A stretch of 64,000 bases of DNA from Streptomyces albireticuli (GCF_021228125.1 NZ_JAJQQS010000002.1:186001-250000); one strand, 5' to 3'; positions 27,152 to 36,792 are shown, counted from the first letter of the stretch. Translations and numbers: made by a program. The notes: generated by a model not told the origin, from the sequence alone.

Positions 27152-28149
27152 CGGACAGCCTCCTTCGGCTGGTTGTTCATGTCGCCGCCGCCGGTGAGGG
27201 CGAAGAAGACGTCGTCGAGGTCGGGGGTGTGCACGGTCAGCTCGTCGGCCTCGATGCCGGTGGAGTCCAGCCAGTCGAGGAGGGAGCGCAGTTCGCGCTG
27301 GCTGCCGTCGCTGGGGATCTGCAGCGACAGGGCCTCGTCGTCCCGGTGGACCTCGCGCAGGGCGAGGGCGGCGCTCCGGTACGCGGTGGGGTCGGAGAAG
27401 CGGAGCCGGACGTGCCCGCCGGGGACCAGTCGCTTGAGCTCCTCGGCGGTGCCCTCGGCCGCGATCTTCCCGTCGTTGAGCACGGCGATGCGGTCGGCGA
27501 GCTGGTCGGCCTCCTCCAGGTACTGGGTGGTGAGGAAGACGGTGACGCCGTCGGAGACCAGCTCGCGGATGATCTGCCACATGTTGTGGCGGGAGCGGGG
27601 GTCGAGGCCGGTGGTGGGCTCGTCGAGGAAGATGATCCGCGGGTCGCCGACCAGCGTCATGGCGATGTCCAGGCGGCGCTTCATGCCGCCGGAGTAGGTG
27701 GAGGCGGGCTTCTTCGACGCCTCGACCAGGTCGAAGCGCTCCAGGAGCTCGGCGGTGACCCGCCGCCCCTCGCGCTTGGACAGGTGGTGCAGGTCCGCCA
27801 TGAGGAGCATGTTCTCCTCGCCGGTGATCAGCCCGTCGACGGCGGAGAACTGGCCGGTGACGCCGATCGCGGCGCGCACGCCGTGCGGTGACGCGGTGAC
27901 GTCGTGGCCCGCGACCTGGGCCTGCCCGCCGTCGGCGGTGACGAGCGTGGACAGGATCTTCACGACGGTGGTCTTGCCGGCGCCGTTGGGCCCGAGCAGC
28001 GCGAACACCGAACCGGCCGGGATGCGCAGGTCGATGCCGTCGAGGACGGTCTTGTCGCCGTACGACTTGCGCAGACCGAGGGCGGAGACGGCGGCCGGGG
28101 GCGTGCGGACGTCATCCTGCCTGGATGTGGGCATGACAAAAGAAGGCAT
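27148..28149 (-). CDS. ABC transporter ATPase (DrrA-like)
   Basis: A 333-residue ATPase. The Walker A is LLGPNGAGKTTVVKIL, the signature motif is TYSGGMKRRLDIAM and the Walker B is RIIFLDEPTTGLDPRSR, followed by the H-loop region VFLTTQYLEEADQLADRI. A C-terminal extension (about 230-333) is as in DrrA/CcmA drug exporters. GGAGGG five bases before the ATG fixes the start. It is downstream of the DUF4097 gene and coupled to the permease. Confidence 0.9.
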   Translation of the reverse strand: MPSFVMPTSRQDDVRTPPAAVSALGLRKSYGDKTVLDGIDLRIPAGSVFALLGPNGAGKTTVVKILSTLVTADGGQAQVAGHDVTASPHGVRAAIGVTGQFSAVDGLITGEENMLLMADLHHLSKREGRRVTAELLERFDLVEASKKPASTYSGGMKRRLDIAMTLVGDPRIIFLDEPTTGLDPRSRHNMWQIIRELVSDGVTVFLTTQYLEEADQLADRIAVLNDGKIAAEGTAEELKRLVPGGHVRLRFSDPTAYRSAALALREVHRDDEALSLQIPSDGSQRELRSLLDWLDSTGIEADELTVHTPDLDDVFFALTGGGDMNNQPKEAVR

Positions 28150-28227
28150 GGGGCCCTCCGTTCGAAGGCTGAAGGCTGAAGTGGGTGGGGGCGGGCCGGG
28201 GCGAGGGGCGAAGGCGGGCGGGGACGC

Positions 28228-29070
28228 TCAGCCCTTGGCGCGCAGGATGTCGATGTTGCCGTAGCGCGTACGGGCGCGGACCTCGACGGTCTCCTCGGAC
28301 TTCTCCGGGGTCTCGGACGCGGAGAGCGTGTTGCGCACCTGGCCGGAGCCCGAGCTGACGTCGAGCCAGGCGGCGGTGCCCTCCCGGATGCCGACCTCGA
28401 TGGCGCCGTAGGACGTCTCCAACTGGACGACGCCGCGGACCGCTTCGCCCACCCGCACGGTGCCGTGTGCGGTGGTGGCGGTGACGGAGTCCTCGGCGCA
28501 CCGGATCTCGATGTCGCCGTTGGCGTTGCTCACCCGCAGTTCGCCGGTCGCGACGCCGACGATCGTGGTGCCGTGCGAGTTCTTGAGGACGGCGGGGCCG
28601 TGCAGGGTGCCGACGCGCAGGCTGCCGGTGCTGGTGGTGATCTCGGCCTTGCCCTCGACCCGGTCCACGGTGATCGAACCGTGGGAGGCGGTCAGCTTCA
28701 GCGGACCGGTGCTGTCGAGTCGTACGTCGCCGGACGAGGTCTTCACCTGGACCTCGCCGAGCCGGCCGTCGGCGAGGATCTGGGTCCAGGCGCCGGTCAT
28801 GTCGACGTGCGAGCCGGTGGGCAGTTCGACCGTCACGTCGACGATGCCGGTGCGGCCGAACGGATTGGACTTGGGCGTCCTGACGGTCAGTACGCCGCTC
28901 GCGTACGTCACCTCGGTCTGCTCGGCCGTCCGCACGTCCCGGTCCTTCTGCGGGTCGCGGGGCCGCACCTCGACGACGGTGTCGAGGCGATCGCCCGCGA
29001 CGACCTGGAGGGAACCGGCCTCCACGCGCGCCGTGGCCGAGATCGGTTCGGGGGTGTCGAAAGAAGGCAT
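28228..29070 (-). CDS. DUF4097 beta-strand repeat protein
   Basis: A 280-residue protein of repeating short beta strands, e.g. VDVTVELPTGSHVDMTGAWT, VQVKTSSGDVRLDSTGPLKL, GSITVDRVEGKAEITTSTGS, LRVSNANGDIEIRCAEDSV. This is the DUF4097 beta-helix or beta-roll fold with G-D-I-E turns. It has no signal peptide, so it is probably cytosolic or peripheral. Proteins of this family are often next to ABC exporters or PspC-like stress genes, with unknown biochemical role. GAGGA precedes ATG at 29070. It sits between the ribbon-helix-helix gene and the DrrAB-type pair. Confidence 0.85.
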   Translation of the reverse strand: MPSFDTPEPISATARVEAGSLQVVAGDRLDTVVEVRPRDPQKDRDVRTAEQTEVTYASGVLTVRTPKSNPFGRTGIVDVTVELPTGSHVDMTGAWTQILADGRLGEVQVKTSSGDVRLDSTGPLKLTASHGSITVDRVEGKAEITTSTGSLRVGTLHGPAVLKNSHGTTIVGVATGELRVSNANGDIEIRCAEDSVTATTAHGTVRVGEAVRGVVQLETSYGAIEVGIREGTAAWLDVSSGSGQVRNTLSASETPEKSEETVEVRARTRYGNIDILRAKG

Positions 29071-29132
29071 GGCTGTCCCGTCCTCATGAGTCCGTGGGCG
29101 TCCCCGCTGGTGGGACGTGGTGTGGGTGAAGT

Positions 29133-29171
29133 GGTGCGGGTGTGGAGCGGTGCGGGTGTGGAGCGGTGCGG
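29133..29171. repeat. Two 16-bp direct repeats between the RHH and DUF4097 genes
   Basis: GGTGCGGGTGTGGAGC occurs at 29133-29148 and 29149-29164, followed by a partial third copy (GGTGCGG). No function can be read from it. Confidence 0.85.
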
Positions 29172-29196
29172 TGAAATGACGCGGCGGGGAGCGCGG

Positions 29197-29718
29197 TTAG
29201 CGCACCCACCCCGTGATGCTCTGTCCGATGGTCCGGGGCTTCTCCGCCGCGCGCGTCCGGCTGCCGCCGTCGACCGCGACCGACACGGCACGCACCAGCC
29301 ACGCGTTGACCGACAGCCCCTCACGCCCCGCGGCCTCCTCGGCACGGGCCTTGAGGTGGGCCGGCAGACGCAGGTTGACGCGGGCGGTGCCACCCTCGTC
29401 ACCACCGCCGACAGGGGCCGGCGCCTTGAACGGCTCGACAGGCGCGGCCGGTTCCACCGAGGCGCCGCTGTCGACGGGCGGCAACGTCACCACGAAGTCG
29501 GGGTCCAGCCCCCGCAGCCGCACGTCGACCGACCCGGGGGCGAGCTCGCGGGTGATCTCGTCCATCGCGGCGGAAAGCACATTGAGCATCGTCAGACGAG
29601 TCGCCGACTCCAAAGGAGCGGTGAGCCGCTGCGCCAGCTCGCGCGCACCCTCCCCGCCGGCTTCGGCGGCCACCGCGAGTTCGCGGCGGAGAGTGTCGAC
29701 ATACGGGGTGAGGTCCAT
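29197..29718 (-). CDS. Ribbon-helix-helix (HicB/CopG-like) DNA-binding protein
   Basis: A 173-residue protein. The C-terminal segment TARVNLRLPAHLKARAEEAA, followed by GREGLSVNAWLVRAVSVAV (residues about 117-155), is a clear ribbon-helix-helix fold of the HicB/Arc/CopG type. The N-terminal part (MDLTPYVDTLRRELAVAAEA, then REVLSAAMDEIT-like helices and a VDVRLRGLDPDFVV strand) looks like a partner or oligomerisation domain. ATG at 29718 lies within the palindrome ATGACGTCAT; an in-frame ATG at 29748 would start inside the TGGCGCCA array. No toxin gene is adjacent. Probable repressor of itself and the DUF4097-ABC genes downstream. Confidence 0.78.
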   Translation of the reverse strand: MDLTPYVDTLRRELAVAAEAGGEGARELAQRLTAPLESATRLTMLNVLSAAMDEITRELAPGSVDVRLRGLDPDFVVTLPPVDSGASVEPAAPVEPFKAPAPVGGGDEGGTARVNLRLPAHLKARAEEAAGREGLSVNAWLVRAVSVAVDGGSRTRAAEKPRTIGQSITGWVR

Positions 29719-29728
29719 GACGTCATCA

Positions 29729-29925
29729 TGGCGCCACGATGGCGCCATGTGCAAGCCTGGGTGGCGCCGCGTGTGGTCGGACGCGGGTGGATGTCCTCTC
29801 ACCTGCGGAAACGTGAAGAGTGTGGTCGGGGTCGTGATGGAGTGGCGCGTGCGTGCGTAGGTGTGGCGGCACGGTATGGCGCCATGTGGCGCCAAGTGGC
29901 GCCAGGGGGGTGTCGCCTGGCGTCA
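29729..29925. promoter_or_regulatory. Phased array of TGGCGCCA operator-like palindromes
   Basis: Perfect 8-base palindromes TGGCGCCA start at 29729, 29740, 29877, 29887 and 29897. Near matches are TGGCGCCG at 29762, TGGCGCGT at 29843 and TGGCGTCA at 29918. Spacing within clusters is 10-11 bases, one helical turn. The array lies directly upstream of the ribbon-helix-helix gene. Confidence 0.75.
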
Positions 29926-29938
29926 GGCCGCAAGCAGC

Positions 29939-29966
29939 AAAAACGCCCCTCCCGGAGGGAGGGGCG
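29939..29966 (-). terminator. Intrinsic terminator of tRNA-Arg
   Basis: On the minus strand a perfect 10-bp stem (CGCCCCTCCC with GGGAGGGGCG) and 3-base loop is followed by TTTTT. It lies 16 bases beyond the 3' end of the tRNA and is one of the few T-run terminators in the window. Confidence 0.92.
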
Positions 29967-29982
29967 TGCGGTGCGGAGAGAG

Positions 29983-30055
29983 CGCCCCCGGCAGGACTCG
30001 AACCTGCGGCCAAGCGCTTAGAAGGCGCCTGCTCTATCCACTGAGCTACGGGGGC
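29983..30055 (-). tRNA. tRNA-Arg (anticodon UCU)
   Basis: A 73-base tRNA. Minus-strand acceptor GCCCCCG pairs with CGGGGGC, D-arm GCTC-AGTGGATA-GAGC, anticodon stem around the loop CTTCTAA giving anticodon TCT, a 5-base variable loop and the T-arm GCAGG-TTCGAGT-CCTGC. Discriminator is G and no CCA is encoded. It reads AGA arginine codons, which are rare in Streptomyces. Confidence 0.96.
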
Positions 30056-30351
30056 CGGTGTGTGCGGCGGTCGCGGACGGCTGAAGCCCCGGGCTCGGTG
30101 GTGCCGTGACCTTGCCGGGGACAAGGATAGGGCTCCGCTCACCTCGTCCCGGTTGCTTCACCTCCGTGCCACGATGTGGAGGTTTGGTGAAGCGGTCCTG
30201 ATAATCGCAGGCAGGTACGAATCTTGCATCGTTTTTTACGCATCAAGCGACGGGTGTTGTGTACTCGTTATGCCTGAGCAACATCCGCCACGCCTCGCGC
30301 GCCACGGGGCATACGCTTCAAAATCACCACAGAATTGGGCATTCTGCACCT
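30056..30351. other. Comparatively AT-rich gap before dynA
   Basis: The 296 bases include an AT-rich stretch (30195-30350) with CTTGCATCGTTTTTTACG and TTGTGTACTCGTTATGCC. It must carry the dynAB promoter and the tRNA promoter but I could not assign boxes with confidence. No gene is seen. Confidence 0.45.
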
Positions 30352-32010
30352 GTGGCGACCTTGGACGTACGGCCCCGGCTGCTCGACGCGCTGACCGCAC
30401 TGCGTGATCGTGTCGAAGCCGCGCGCTTCCCGCTCCCCCTTCCCGGCGCCGCCCGCGCCCGGCGAAACCGCGCCGAACTCCTGGCGCAACTCGATGACTA
30501 CTTGGTGCCCCGGTTGTGCGCCCCCGAAGCCCCACTGCTCGCCGTGGTCGGGGGCTCCACCGGAGCCGGCAAGTCCACCCTGGTGAACTCCCTGGTGGGC
30601 CGGCGGGTCACTGAGGCGGGGGTCCTACGGCCGACGACCCGTACGCCTGTGCTGGTCTGTCATCCCGACGACCACCACTGGTTCGCCGGCACCCGCGTAC
30701 TGCCCGAGCTCCGCAGGATCTGGGTGCCCGTCCAGGACAAAGCCGTCCCCGAGCCGCACGCCGCCGGCGAGGCCGACGACGAGGAGGCGGACGTCCTCGA
30801 CGTGGAAACGGACGACGGGGGCGGCGAACTCCCCGCGCTGCGCATCGAGACCGACCGCACCCTCCCGCGCGGACTCGCCCTTCTCGACGCCCCCGACATC
30901 GACTCCCTCGTCGAGCGCAACCGCGAGCTCGCCGCCGAGCTGATCTGCGCCGCCGACATCTGGGTACTCGTCACCACCGCCACCCGGTACGCCGACGCGG
31001 TGCCCTGGCACCTGCTGCGCACCGCCAAGGAGTACGACGTCACCCTCGTCACCGTCCTCGACCGGGTACCGCACCAGGTCGCCCTGGAGGTGTCCCGGCA
31101 CTACGCGGCGCTGCTCGCCGCCGCCGGGCTCGACGACGTGCCCAGCTTCACCATCCCCGAACTCCCCGAGTCCGCGGGCGGCGGCAGCGGACTGCTGCCC
31201 GCCACCGCCGTCGCGGGGCTGCGCGCCTGGCTCGACCAGCGCGCCCAGGACCCCGCCGCCCGTACGGTCGCCTCCGCCCGCACGGTCGCCGGGCTCCTCG
31301 CCTCGCTCCGCTCCCGGCTGCCCGCCCTGGCCGCCGCCGCGGCGATGCAGCACGCCGCGTCCGTAAGGCTGCTCCAGCGCGTCGAGGACGCGTACGGGCG
31401 TGCCTCCGACCGCGTGGGGCGGGAGATCACCGCGGGCGAGGTGCTGGCCGGCGACGCCCTCACCCACTGGCGCGGCCACCCGCACGACAGCACCGCGGAC
31501 GAGCTGCTCACCGCGCTCACCAGCTCCCTCACCGCCCTGTTGAGCTGCGCGGCCGCCGCCGCCGACGAGAGCATCGCCACCGCCTCCGCCGGGGACCCGG
31601 CCGCCGGGACCGTGCTCGCCCCGCGTGACCCGGACGGTGCCGAGGGCCGGATCGGCGTGGCCGTACGACGCTGGCGGCGCTGTCTGGAGGAGATCGCGGA
31701 GGAGGAGGTACGGGTCGCGGAGCGCGGCGCCGGCGTCGACCCCGACCGGATCGGCGCGCTGCTGGCCGTCTCCCTGCTGGGCGGCCGCCGGGCCCGCGGC
31801 GAGGCCGGGGAGGTCCTCGCCGAAGCCCTCGGCGCCCAGGGCGTCCTGCGGCTCCGCGACCGCGGCCGCCGGCTCCTCGCCGACTGCGTCGAGGGCGTAC
31901 TCGACGCCGAACGGGACCGCCGTACCGCGCCCCTCGACGCCTTCGACGTCACCCCCGATCATCAGGTCGACCTCATCGCCGCCCTGTCCGTACTGCAGAG
32001 GGAGAGGTGA
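30352..32010 (+). CDS. dynA: Dynamin-like GTPase, first of a pair
   Basis: A 552-residue P-loop GTPase. G1 is [20 protein letters not shown] (residues about 62-81), the Thr of G2 is in [12 protein letters not shown]3 is [14 protein letters not shown], and G4 appears as TVLDR. A helical C-terminal region follows ([20 protein letters not shown] and further). There is an acidic insert [16 protein letters not shown] before G3. I think this is the streptomycete DynA, which with DynB stabilises FtsZ rings in sporulation septa; that rests on the pair, the order and the neighbouring ssb gene. GTG at 30352 is preferred, without a clear ribosome site. The stop overlaps the dynB start. Confidence 0.72.
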   Translation: MATLDVRPRLLDALTALRDRVEAARFPLPLPGAARARRNRAELLAQLDDYLVPRLCAPEAPLLAVVGGSTGAGKSTLVNSLVGRRVTEAGVLRPTTRTPVLVCHPDDHHWFAGTRVLPELRRIWVPVQDKAVPEPHAAGEADDEEADVLDVETDDGGGELPALRIETDRTLPRGLALLDAPDIDSLVERNRELAAELICAADIWVLVTTATRYADAVPWHLLRTAKEYDVTLVTVLDRVPHQVALEVSRHYAALLAAAGLDDVPSFTIPELPESAGGGSGLLPATAVAGLRAWLDQRAQDPAARTVASARTVAGLLASLRSRLPALAAAAAMQHAASVRLLQRVEDAYGRASDRVGREITAGEVLAGDALTHWRGHPHDSTADELLTALTSSLTALLSCAAAAADESIATASAGDPAAGTVLAPRDPDGAEGRIGVAVRRWRRCLEEIAEEEVRVAERGAGVDPDRIGALLAVSLLGGRRARGEAGEVLAEALGAQGVLRLRDRGRRLLADCVEGVLDAERDRRTAPLDAFDVTPDHQVDLIAALSVLQRER

Positions 32011-34322
32011 CCGCCGTGCCCCAGGCCGACAGCCACGCCGGCAACCACGCCGGCAGCCACGACGTGGACGTACCCGGCGGCCACGCGGCCGGAGCCACGG
32101 CCGGCCCCGTCGACGGCCGTTCCGGTGACGGCCCCGGCGGCGGTCCCGAGGGCTCCGGCCGCCCGGGCGAGCCCCCCGCCGGGCCGGAGGGGGCGGAAGA
32201 GGTGAAAGGTGCAGGAGTGTCAGAAGGTGCCGACGGGCGCCGCCGCCTCGACGCCGCCGCCCTCCACCGCGCCTGGGACGACGGGCTGATCGCCCGCCGC
32301 GCCCGCCCGGAACGGACGCCCCGGCAGGCGGAGTCGCAGCTCCCCATGAGCGTCCCCCCGCGTCCGCAGACCGCCCCCGACTCCCGCTCCGCCGGTCCCC
32401 GCCTCGGCGGCGTCCTGCGGCCCCGGCTGGACGCCCTGCGCGAGCTCGTCGGGCTCTCGCGGGCCCGCCTGGACCGGCGGACGCTCGCCGAGGCGGGCCG
32501 CGTCCTGGAAGAGGCCGTCGCACGTCAGAGGCTTTCGCTCGACCTTACGGTCGTCGCGCTCGCGGGAGCCACGGGCAGCGGCAAGTCCACGCTGTTCAAC
32601 GCCCTCGCGCGTACCCAGCTCTCCGACACCGGGGTGCGCAGGCCGACCACGTCCGCCCCGATCGCCTGCGTCTGGACGGACCGGGCCGACCGGGCCGACG
32701 GCCTCCTGGACCGGCTCGGCATCCCGCCCAGGGCGCGCAGGCAGCCCGTCCGCCCGTACGACCCGGGGCTGCACGGGCTCGTCCTGCTCGATCTGCCCGA
32801 CCACGACTCGGCGTCGGCCGGGCACCGCGAACAGGTCGACCGGCTGCTGGCCCTGGTGGACGCCGTGATCTGGGTGGTGGACCCGGAGAAGTACGCGGAC
32901 GCGGTGCTCCACGAGCGCTATCTGCGGCCCCTCGCCGGATACGCGGAGGTGACCTTCGTCGTCCTCAACCAGATCGACCGGCTGTCGGAGGACGCCGCCG
33001 ACCAGGTGTTGGACGACCTGCGGCGGCTGCTCGACGAGGACGGGCTGGCGCTCGGCGAGCACGGCGAGCCGGGGGCCACCGTGCTCGCCCTGTCCGCCCT
33101 GACCGGTAAGGGCCTCGGTGAACTCCGGGAGACCCTCGCGCAGTTCACCGCCGCCCGGACGGTCGCGGAGCGGCGGCTGATCGCCGACGTCGACGGCGTC
33201 TCGGCGCGCCTGCGGCCCGCGTACGTGGCCGACGGGCGGCCCGGTCTTACGGACCGGGCGCGGCAGGAGTTCGAGGACCGGCTGGCCGAGGCCGTCGGCG
33301 CCCAGGCGACCGGTCTGGCGGCGGAACGCGCGTGGCTGCGGGACGCCGAACGGGCCTGCGGGACGCCCTGGACGGTGGCGCTGCGCTGGTACGGGCGGCA
33401 GCGGGCGGCCCGGGGCGGCTTCCTGTCAGGCGGCCCTGCTACGAGTACGGGCACGGGCACAGGCACAGGCACGGGCATGGGCACGGGCATGGGCGCGGGA
33501 TCGGACACGGACGCGGGAGCGTGCGGCACAGGGGCTCGTACGGGCACGGGGTACGTCGCCGGGTCCCTGCCCGACGCCTTCCCGGACTTCTCCTCCGGCG
33601 CGGCGCCCGACGTCGCCGCCCGGGAGACCCCCGTACCCCGGCCCGCCGCCCCCGTCCTCAGCCACGAGCCGTCCTCGCGCCGCACCGTCTCCCGCCCGCT
33701 GGTGGAGCAGGCCGTACGGGCCCTCGCGTGCGAGGCGTCCGCCGGGCTGCCCGACCCCTGGGCGCGGGCCGTCCGCGAGGCGGCCGGCCGCGGCGCGGAA
33801 GGGCTGGCGGACGCCCTCGACGCGGCGGCCGGCGCCCTGATGGCGGGCGGGCCGGTGGCGGCGGGACGCGGCCGTGGAGCGCGTACGTCCGGGGCGCGCG
33901 GCGACTTCGGCGGTACGGGCTCCGGGCGTACGGGCGTGTGGCGCACCCGGGGCGGTGGGGCGCCCCGGGTGGTGCGGCCCGGCTGGTGGGCCGTGGCGGC
34001 GACCACTCAGTGGGTGCTCTCGGCGCTGCAACTGCTGGGCACCGCGTGGCTGATGGGGACTCTGTTCGGGCTGTGCGCCGGTGACTGGTGGGTCGCCGGG
34101 CTCGTCCTCACGGGCGGCGGGGCCGGCGGTCCCGCGCTGGAGTGGGGGTGCCGGGTGGTGGCGCGCGGGCCGGCACGGCGGCACGGGCTGGAGACGGAAC
34201 GGCGGCTGCGGAGCGTGGCGGCCGGCTGCGGCCGGGAACGGGTGCTGGAGCCGGTCGCGGCGGAGCTCCTGCGGTACCGGGAGGTACGGGCCCAGTTCGT
34301 GATCGCCGCGGGCGGGGCCTGA
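32007..34322 (+). CDS. dynB: Dynamin-like GTPase with membrane helices, second of a pair
   Basis: A 771-residue GTPase. The first 110 residues are low-complexity (His, Gly, Pro). G1 is [20 protein letters not shown] (about 185-204), G2 in [14 protein letters not shown]3 in [16 protein letters not shown] and G4 in [11 protein letters not shown], all intact. Near residues 655-715 two hydrophobic stretches ([20 protein letters not shown] and [21 protein letters not shown]) could be a re-entrant or double membrane anchor. A repeat-encoded Gly-Thr run occurs near 475-500. GTG at 32007 overlaps the dynA stop (GTGA). Membrane anchoring fits DynB. Confidence 0.72.
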   Translation: MTAVPQADSHAGNHAGSHDVDVPGGHAAGATAGPVDGRSGDGPGGGPEGSGRPGEPPAGPEGAEEVKGAGVSEGADGRRRLDAAALHRAWDDGLIARRARPERTPRQAESQLPMSVPPRPQTAPDSRSAGPRLGGVLRPRLDALRELVGLSRARLDRRTLAEAGRVLEEAVARQRLSLDLTVVALAGATGSGKSTLFNALARTQLSDTGVRRPTTSAPIACVWTDRADRADGLLDRLGIPPRARRQPVRPYDPGLHGLVLLDLPDHDSASAGHREQVDRLLALVDAVIWVVDPEKYADAVLHERYLRPLAGYAEVTFVVLNQIDRLSEDAADQVLDDLRRLLDEDGLALGEHGEPGATVLALSALTGKGLGELRETLAQFTAARTVAERRLIADVDGVSARLRPAYVADGRPGLTDRARQEFEDRLAEAVGAQATGLAAERAWLRDAERACGTPWTVALRWYGRQRAARGGFLSGGPATSTGTGTGTGTGMGTGMGAGSDTDAGACGTGARTGTGYVAGSLPDAFPDFSSGAAPDVAARETPVPRPAAPVLSHEPSSRRTVSRPLVEQAVRALACEASAGLPDPWARAVREAAGRGAEGLADALDAAAGALMAGGPVAAGRGRGARTSGARGDFGGTGSGRTGVWRTRGGGAPRVVRPGWWAVAATTQWVLSALQLLGTAWLMGTLFGLCAGDWWVAGLVLTGGGAGGPALEWGCRVVARGPARRHGLETERRLRSVAAGCGRERVLEPVAAELLRYREVRAQFVIAAGGA
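33449..33496 (+). repeat. Eight hexanucleotide repeats inside dynB
   Basis: GGGCAC, GGGCAC, AGGCAC, AGGCAC, GGGCAT, GGGCAC, GGGCAT, GGGCGC run without interruption and encode a Gly-Thr/Gly-Met stretch in a low-complexity linker. Such a run can change length without breaking frame. Confidence 0.9.
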
Positions 34323-34383
34323 CCGTCGCGTGCGGGGCCCGGGTCGCGGACTCGCATGGCCGGGGCTCCTGTGGGGGGTGGCG

Positions 34384-34392
34384 TTGTCCACA
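34384..34392 (+). promoter_or_regulatory. DnaA box upstream of ssb
   Basis: TTGTCCACA matches the Streptomyces DnaA-box consensus. It is a lone copy in the 178-base gap between dynB and ssb. Chance occurrence of a nine-base match is possible. Confidence 0.5.
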
Positions 34393-34500
34393 ACCGTCCG
34401 CCCGGCCACAGGGTCCGGCGAACTCCCGGCGGGGCGGGCAGCATGAGCTCACGTCAGCGAGGACGGCGCGTGGTGCGGGGCGGCGGGGGAGGCGGTCCGG

Positions 34501-35088
34501 ATGAACGAGACAGTGGTGACGGTCGTGGGAAACGTCGCGACACAGCCCGACTTCAGGGAGGCGGCGAACGGCTCGGCCGTCTCACGGTTCCGGCTGGCGG
34601 CGACGGTGCGCCGCTGGGACCGCGGCAAGGAGGAGTGGGCGGACGCCTACACCAGCTTCTACACGGTGTGGGCCTGGCGGGCGCTCGCGGAGAACGTGGT
34701 GGCGTCGGTCAGTGTCGGCGAACCGGTCATCGTGCGCGGGAAGTTGCGGATCCAGGAGCGGGAGGACCGGGAAGGCCCGGAGGGCCGGGAGACCGGGGGC
34801 CGGCGGTGGCTGTCGGCGGACATCGACGCCGCGACGATCGGCCATGACCTCGCGCGAGGCACCTCGGCCTTCCGCAGGGTGTCGCCGTCCAGGCCGCTGC
34901 CGATCGAGCCGGTGCGGATGGTGGCGGCGGCGCCGGAAAGCGTGCCGGAACGATCCCCGGAACGGGCGTCGTACCGGATGTCGGATCGAGGGCCCGGCCC
35001 CACGGCGGAGCGAGCCCCGGAACCGGCCACGGGGCCGGTACCGGCCCCCGGGGGAGCCCCCGCGTACGCCGGGCCGCCACCCCGGTGA
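34501..35088 (+). CDS. ssbB: Single-stranded DNA-binding protein (SsbB type)
   Basis: A 195-residue SSB. The OB fold is at residues 1-115: NETVVTVVGNVATQPDFREAANGSAVSRFRLA, YTSFYTVWAWRALAENVVAS and GEPVIVRGKLRIQERED, with RWLSADIDAATIGHDLARGT closing it (each cited in pieces). The tail is Pro/Arg-rich and lacks the acidic DDDIPF-like tip of the housekeeping SSB, which fits the second streptomycete paralogue, needed for chromosome segregation in sporulation in S. coelicolor. GGGGAGG lies upstream of ATG. Its place behind dynAB groups it with sporulation functions. Confidence 0.85.
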   Translation: MNETVVTVVGNVATQPDFREAANGSAVSRFRLAATVRRWDRGKEEWADAYTSFYTVWAWRALAENVVASVSVGEPVIVRGKLRIQEREDREGPEGRETGGRRWLSADIDAATIGHDLARGTSAFRRVSPSRPLPIEPVRMVAAAPESVPERSPERASYRMSDRGPGPTAERAPEPATGPVPAPGGAPAYAGPPPR

Positions 35089-35322
35089 AAGCGGGGTTTG
35101 AAATGGGGGATTTGCCCCAGTGATTTATCGATAATGCCAGGTCAGCTGGCGTGTGAGGGTAACGATTCCGATTCGGATCGGTTGAGCAGTGCCCTGAGTG
35201 GGGATCATGACCGGCTCGCTCTTTAAGATCACGTTCGCAGCACGTGGCAACGGGGGCGTCTGAGTTTTGAGTTCGCTGGCGAGGCGCATCGACTGGTTCT
35301 GCGATCGCCCGGAAGGAAATCG

Positions 35323-36774
35323 ATGATTTCTGTCATGAGGCGGAGGGCTGTCCGCTGTGCAGCGGCGGCGCTGGTATCGGGCCTGGCCTCGGTAGGCACG
35401 ATAGCCGCGGGGGGCCCGGCGGCGGCGGACGACGCGCCGCAGAACAGCGGTGGGGTCACCGCCACGCTCGGCAGGATCACCGCGGGCTCCGCCGCCGTCG
35501 TCCACGACCGGCGCAAGACCGGGGAGATGACGGCCGGTCTGTTCGAGATGAAGGTCGACGGCGGCGGCTCGCTCCAGACCTACTGCGTCGACATACTCAC
35601 CAACACGGTGGACGGCGCGCGGTACAAGGAGGTGGGCTGGGGCGAGTCGTCCCTGCACGCCAACAAGAACGCCGGGAAGATCCGCTGGATCCTCCAGCAC
35701 TCCTACCCCCAGGTGAACGACCTCGCCGCGCTCGCCAAGGAGGCCGACACGGGCGCGCTCGACGCCGACACGGCCGCCGCCGGCACCCAGGTCGCCATCT
35801 GGCGCTACTCCGACGGCGTCGCGGTCGACGCCAAGGACCCCGCGGCCGAGAAGCTCGCCGACTACCTCTACAAGAACGCCCGCGACACCGACGAGCCCGA
35901 GGCGTCGCTCAAGCTGACCCCGTCGGCGGTCTCCGGCCGGTCCGGCCAGAAGCTCGGCCCGGTCACCGTCCACACCAACGCGAGCAACGTCACCGTCACC
36001 CCCTCCGGCGACGCCGCCGCGAAGGGCGTGCGGATCGTCGACAAGGACGGCAAGCCGGTCACCTCCACGGGCGACGGCGGCGAGCTCTTCTTCGACGTGC
36101 GGCCGGGCGTCCGCGACGGCTCCCTGGCCCTGCGGGCCATGGCCGCCACCAAGGTCCCGGTCGGGCGGGTCTTCATCGGGGACCACACCACGACGCAGAC
36201 CCAGATCCTGGCCGGCTCCAGCCAGAGCACGGTCTCGGCCTCCGCCACGGCGACCTGGGCGACGAAGGGCGCCATCCCGGCCCTTTCCGCCCGGAAGAAC
36301 TGCGCCAAGGGCGGTGTGGAGGTCACCGCCGACAACCAGGGCGACGCCCCCTACACCTTCGAGCTGGACGGGGCGAAGCACACCGTCCCGGCCGGCCGGA
36401 CGGAGACGATCTTCGTCAAGGTCGCCGAGGACCAGGCGTACAAATTCACGATCAGGGGTCCGCACGGCCTCGCCCGGACCTTCTCCGGGATCCTGGACTG
36501 CGCCACGGCGGAGACCGGCGCGGCGGCGACCGCCGACGGTGGCGCCGGGGCCGGCACCAAGGCCACCCTCGCCTCCCGGATGAGCCCGGCCTCGACGGGC
36601 GGCACGGGCGGCACGGGCAAGGGCACGGTCAACGCCTCCGTCGACGGTGACCTGGCCGTCACCGGCGGTGGCAACGCCAACCCGACGTTCACCGGAATAG
36701 CGATCGCCCTGATCGTCGTCGGCAGCGGCGCGGTCTACCTCCTGCGGCGGGAGAAGGCGGCCTCCGGGGAGTGA
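35323..36774 (+). CDS. Surface protein with thioester (TQXA) domain and LAxTG sortase signal
   Basis: A 483-residue secreted protein. A signal peptide (MISVMRRRAVRCAAAALVSG, cleavage near AAA-DDA at residue 37) is followed by a TQXA thioester domain: the Cys in LQTYCVDIL and the Gln in AAGTQVAIWRYSDG are positioned to form an intramolecular thioester as in Gram-positive adhesins. Middle repeats are Ig-like. The C-terminus has LAVTG, a hydrophobic helix (FTGIAIALIVVGSGAVYLL) and RREKAASGE, a class E sortase signal (LAxTG). The ATG at 35323 is preceded by GGAA. It would be displayed on the cell wall, perhaps on aerial hyphae. Confidence 0.87.
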   Translation: MISVMRRRAVRCAAAALVSGLASVGTIAAGGPAAADDAPQNSGGVTATLGRITAGSAAVVHDRRKTGEMTAGLFEMKVDGGGSLQTYCVDILTNTVDGARYKEVGWGESSLHANKNAGKIRWILQHSYPQVNDLAALAKEADTGALDADTAAAGTQVAIWRYSDGVAVDAKDPAAEKLADYLYKNARDTDEPEASLKLTPSAVSGRSGQKLGPVTVHTNASNVTVTPSGDAAAKGVRIVDKDGKPVTSTGDGGELFFDVRPGVRDGSLALRAMAATKVPVGRVFIGDHTTTQTQILAGSSQSTVSASATATWATKGAIPALSARKNCAKGGVEVTADNQGDAPYTFELDGAKHTVPAGRTETIFVKVAEDQAYKFTIRGPHGLARTFSGILDCATAETGAAATADGGAGAGTKATLASRMSPASTGGTGGTGKGTVNASVDGDLAVTGGGNANPTFTGIAIALIVVGSGAVYLLRREKAASGE

Positions 36775-36792
36775 CCCGGAGCGGCCCGTAGC

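Noticed and set aside
29197..29718. Classical HicAB toxin-antitoxin pair
   Set aside because: Only the ribbon-helix-helix partner is present; no HicA-like small RNase gene lies on either side.
29983..30055. tRNA as an integration site with a neighbouring island
   Set aside because: No integrase gene and no repeated tRNA 3' end were seen in the window.
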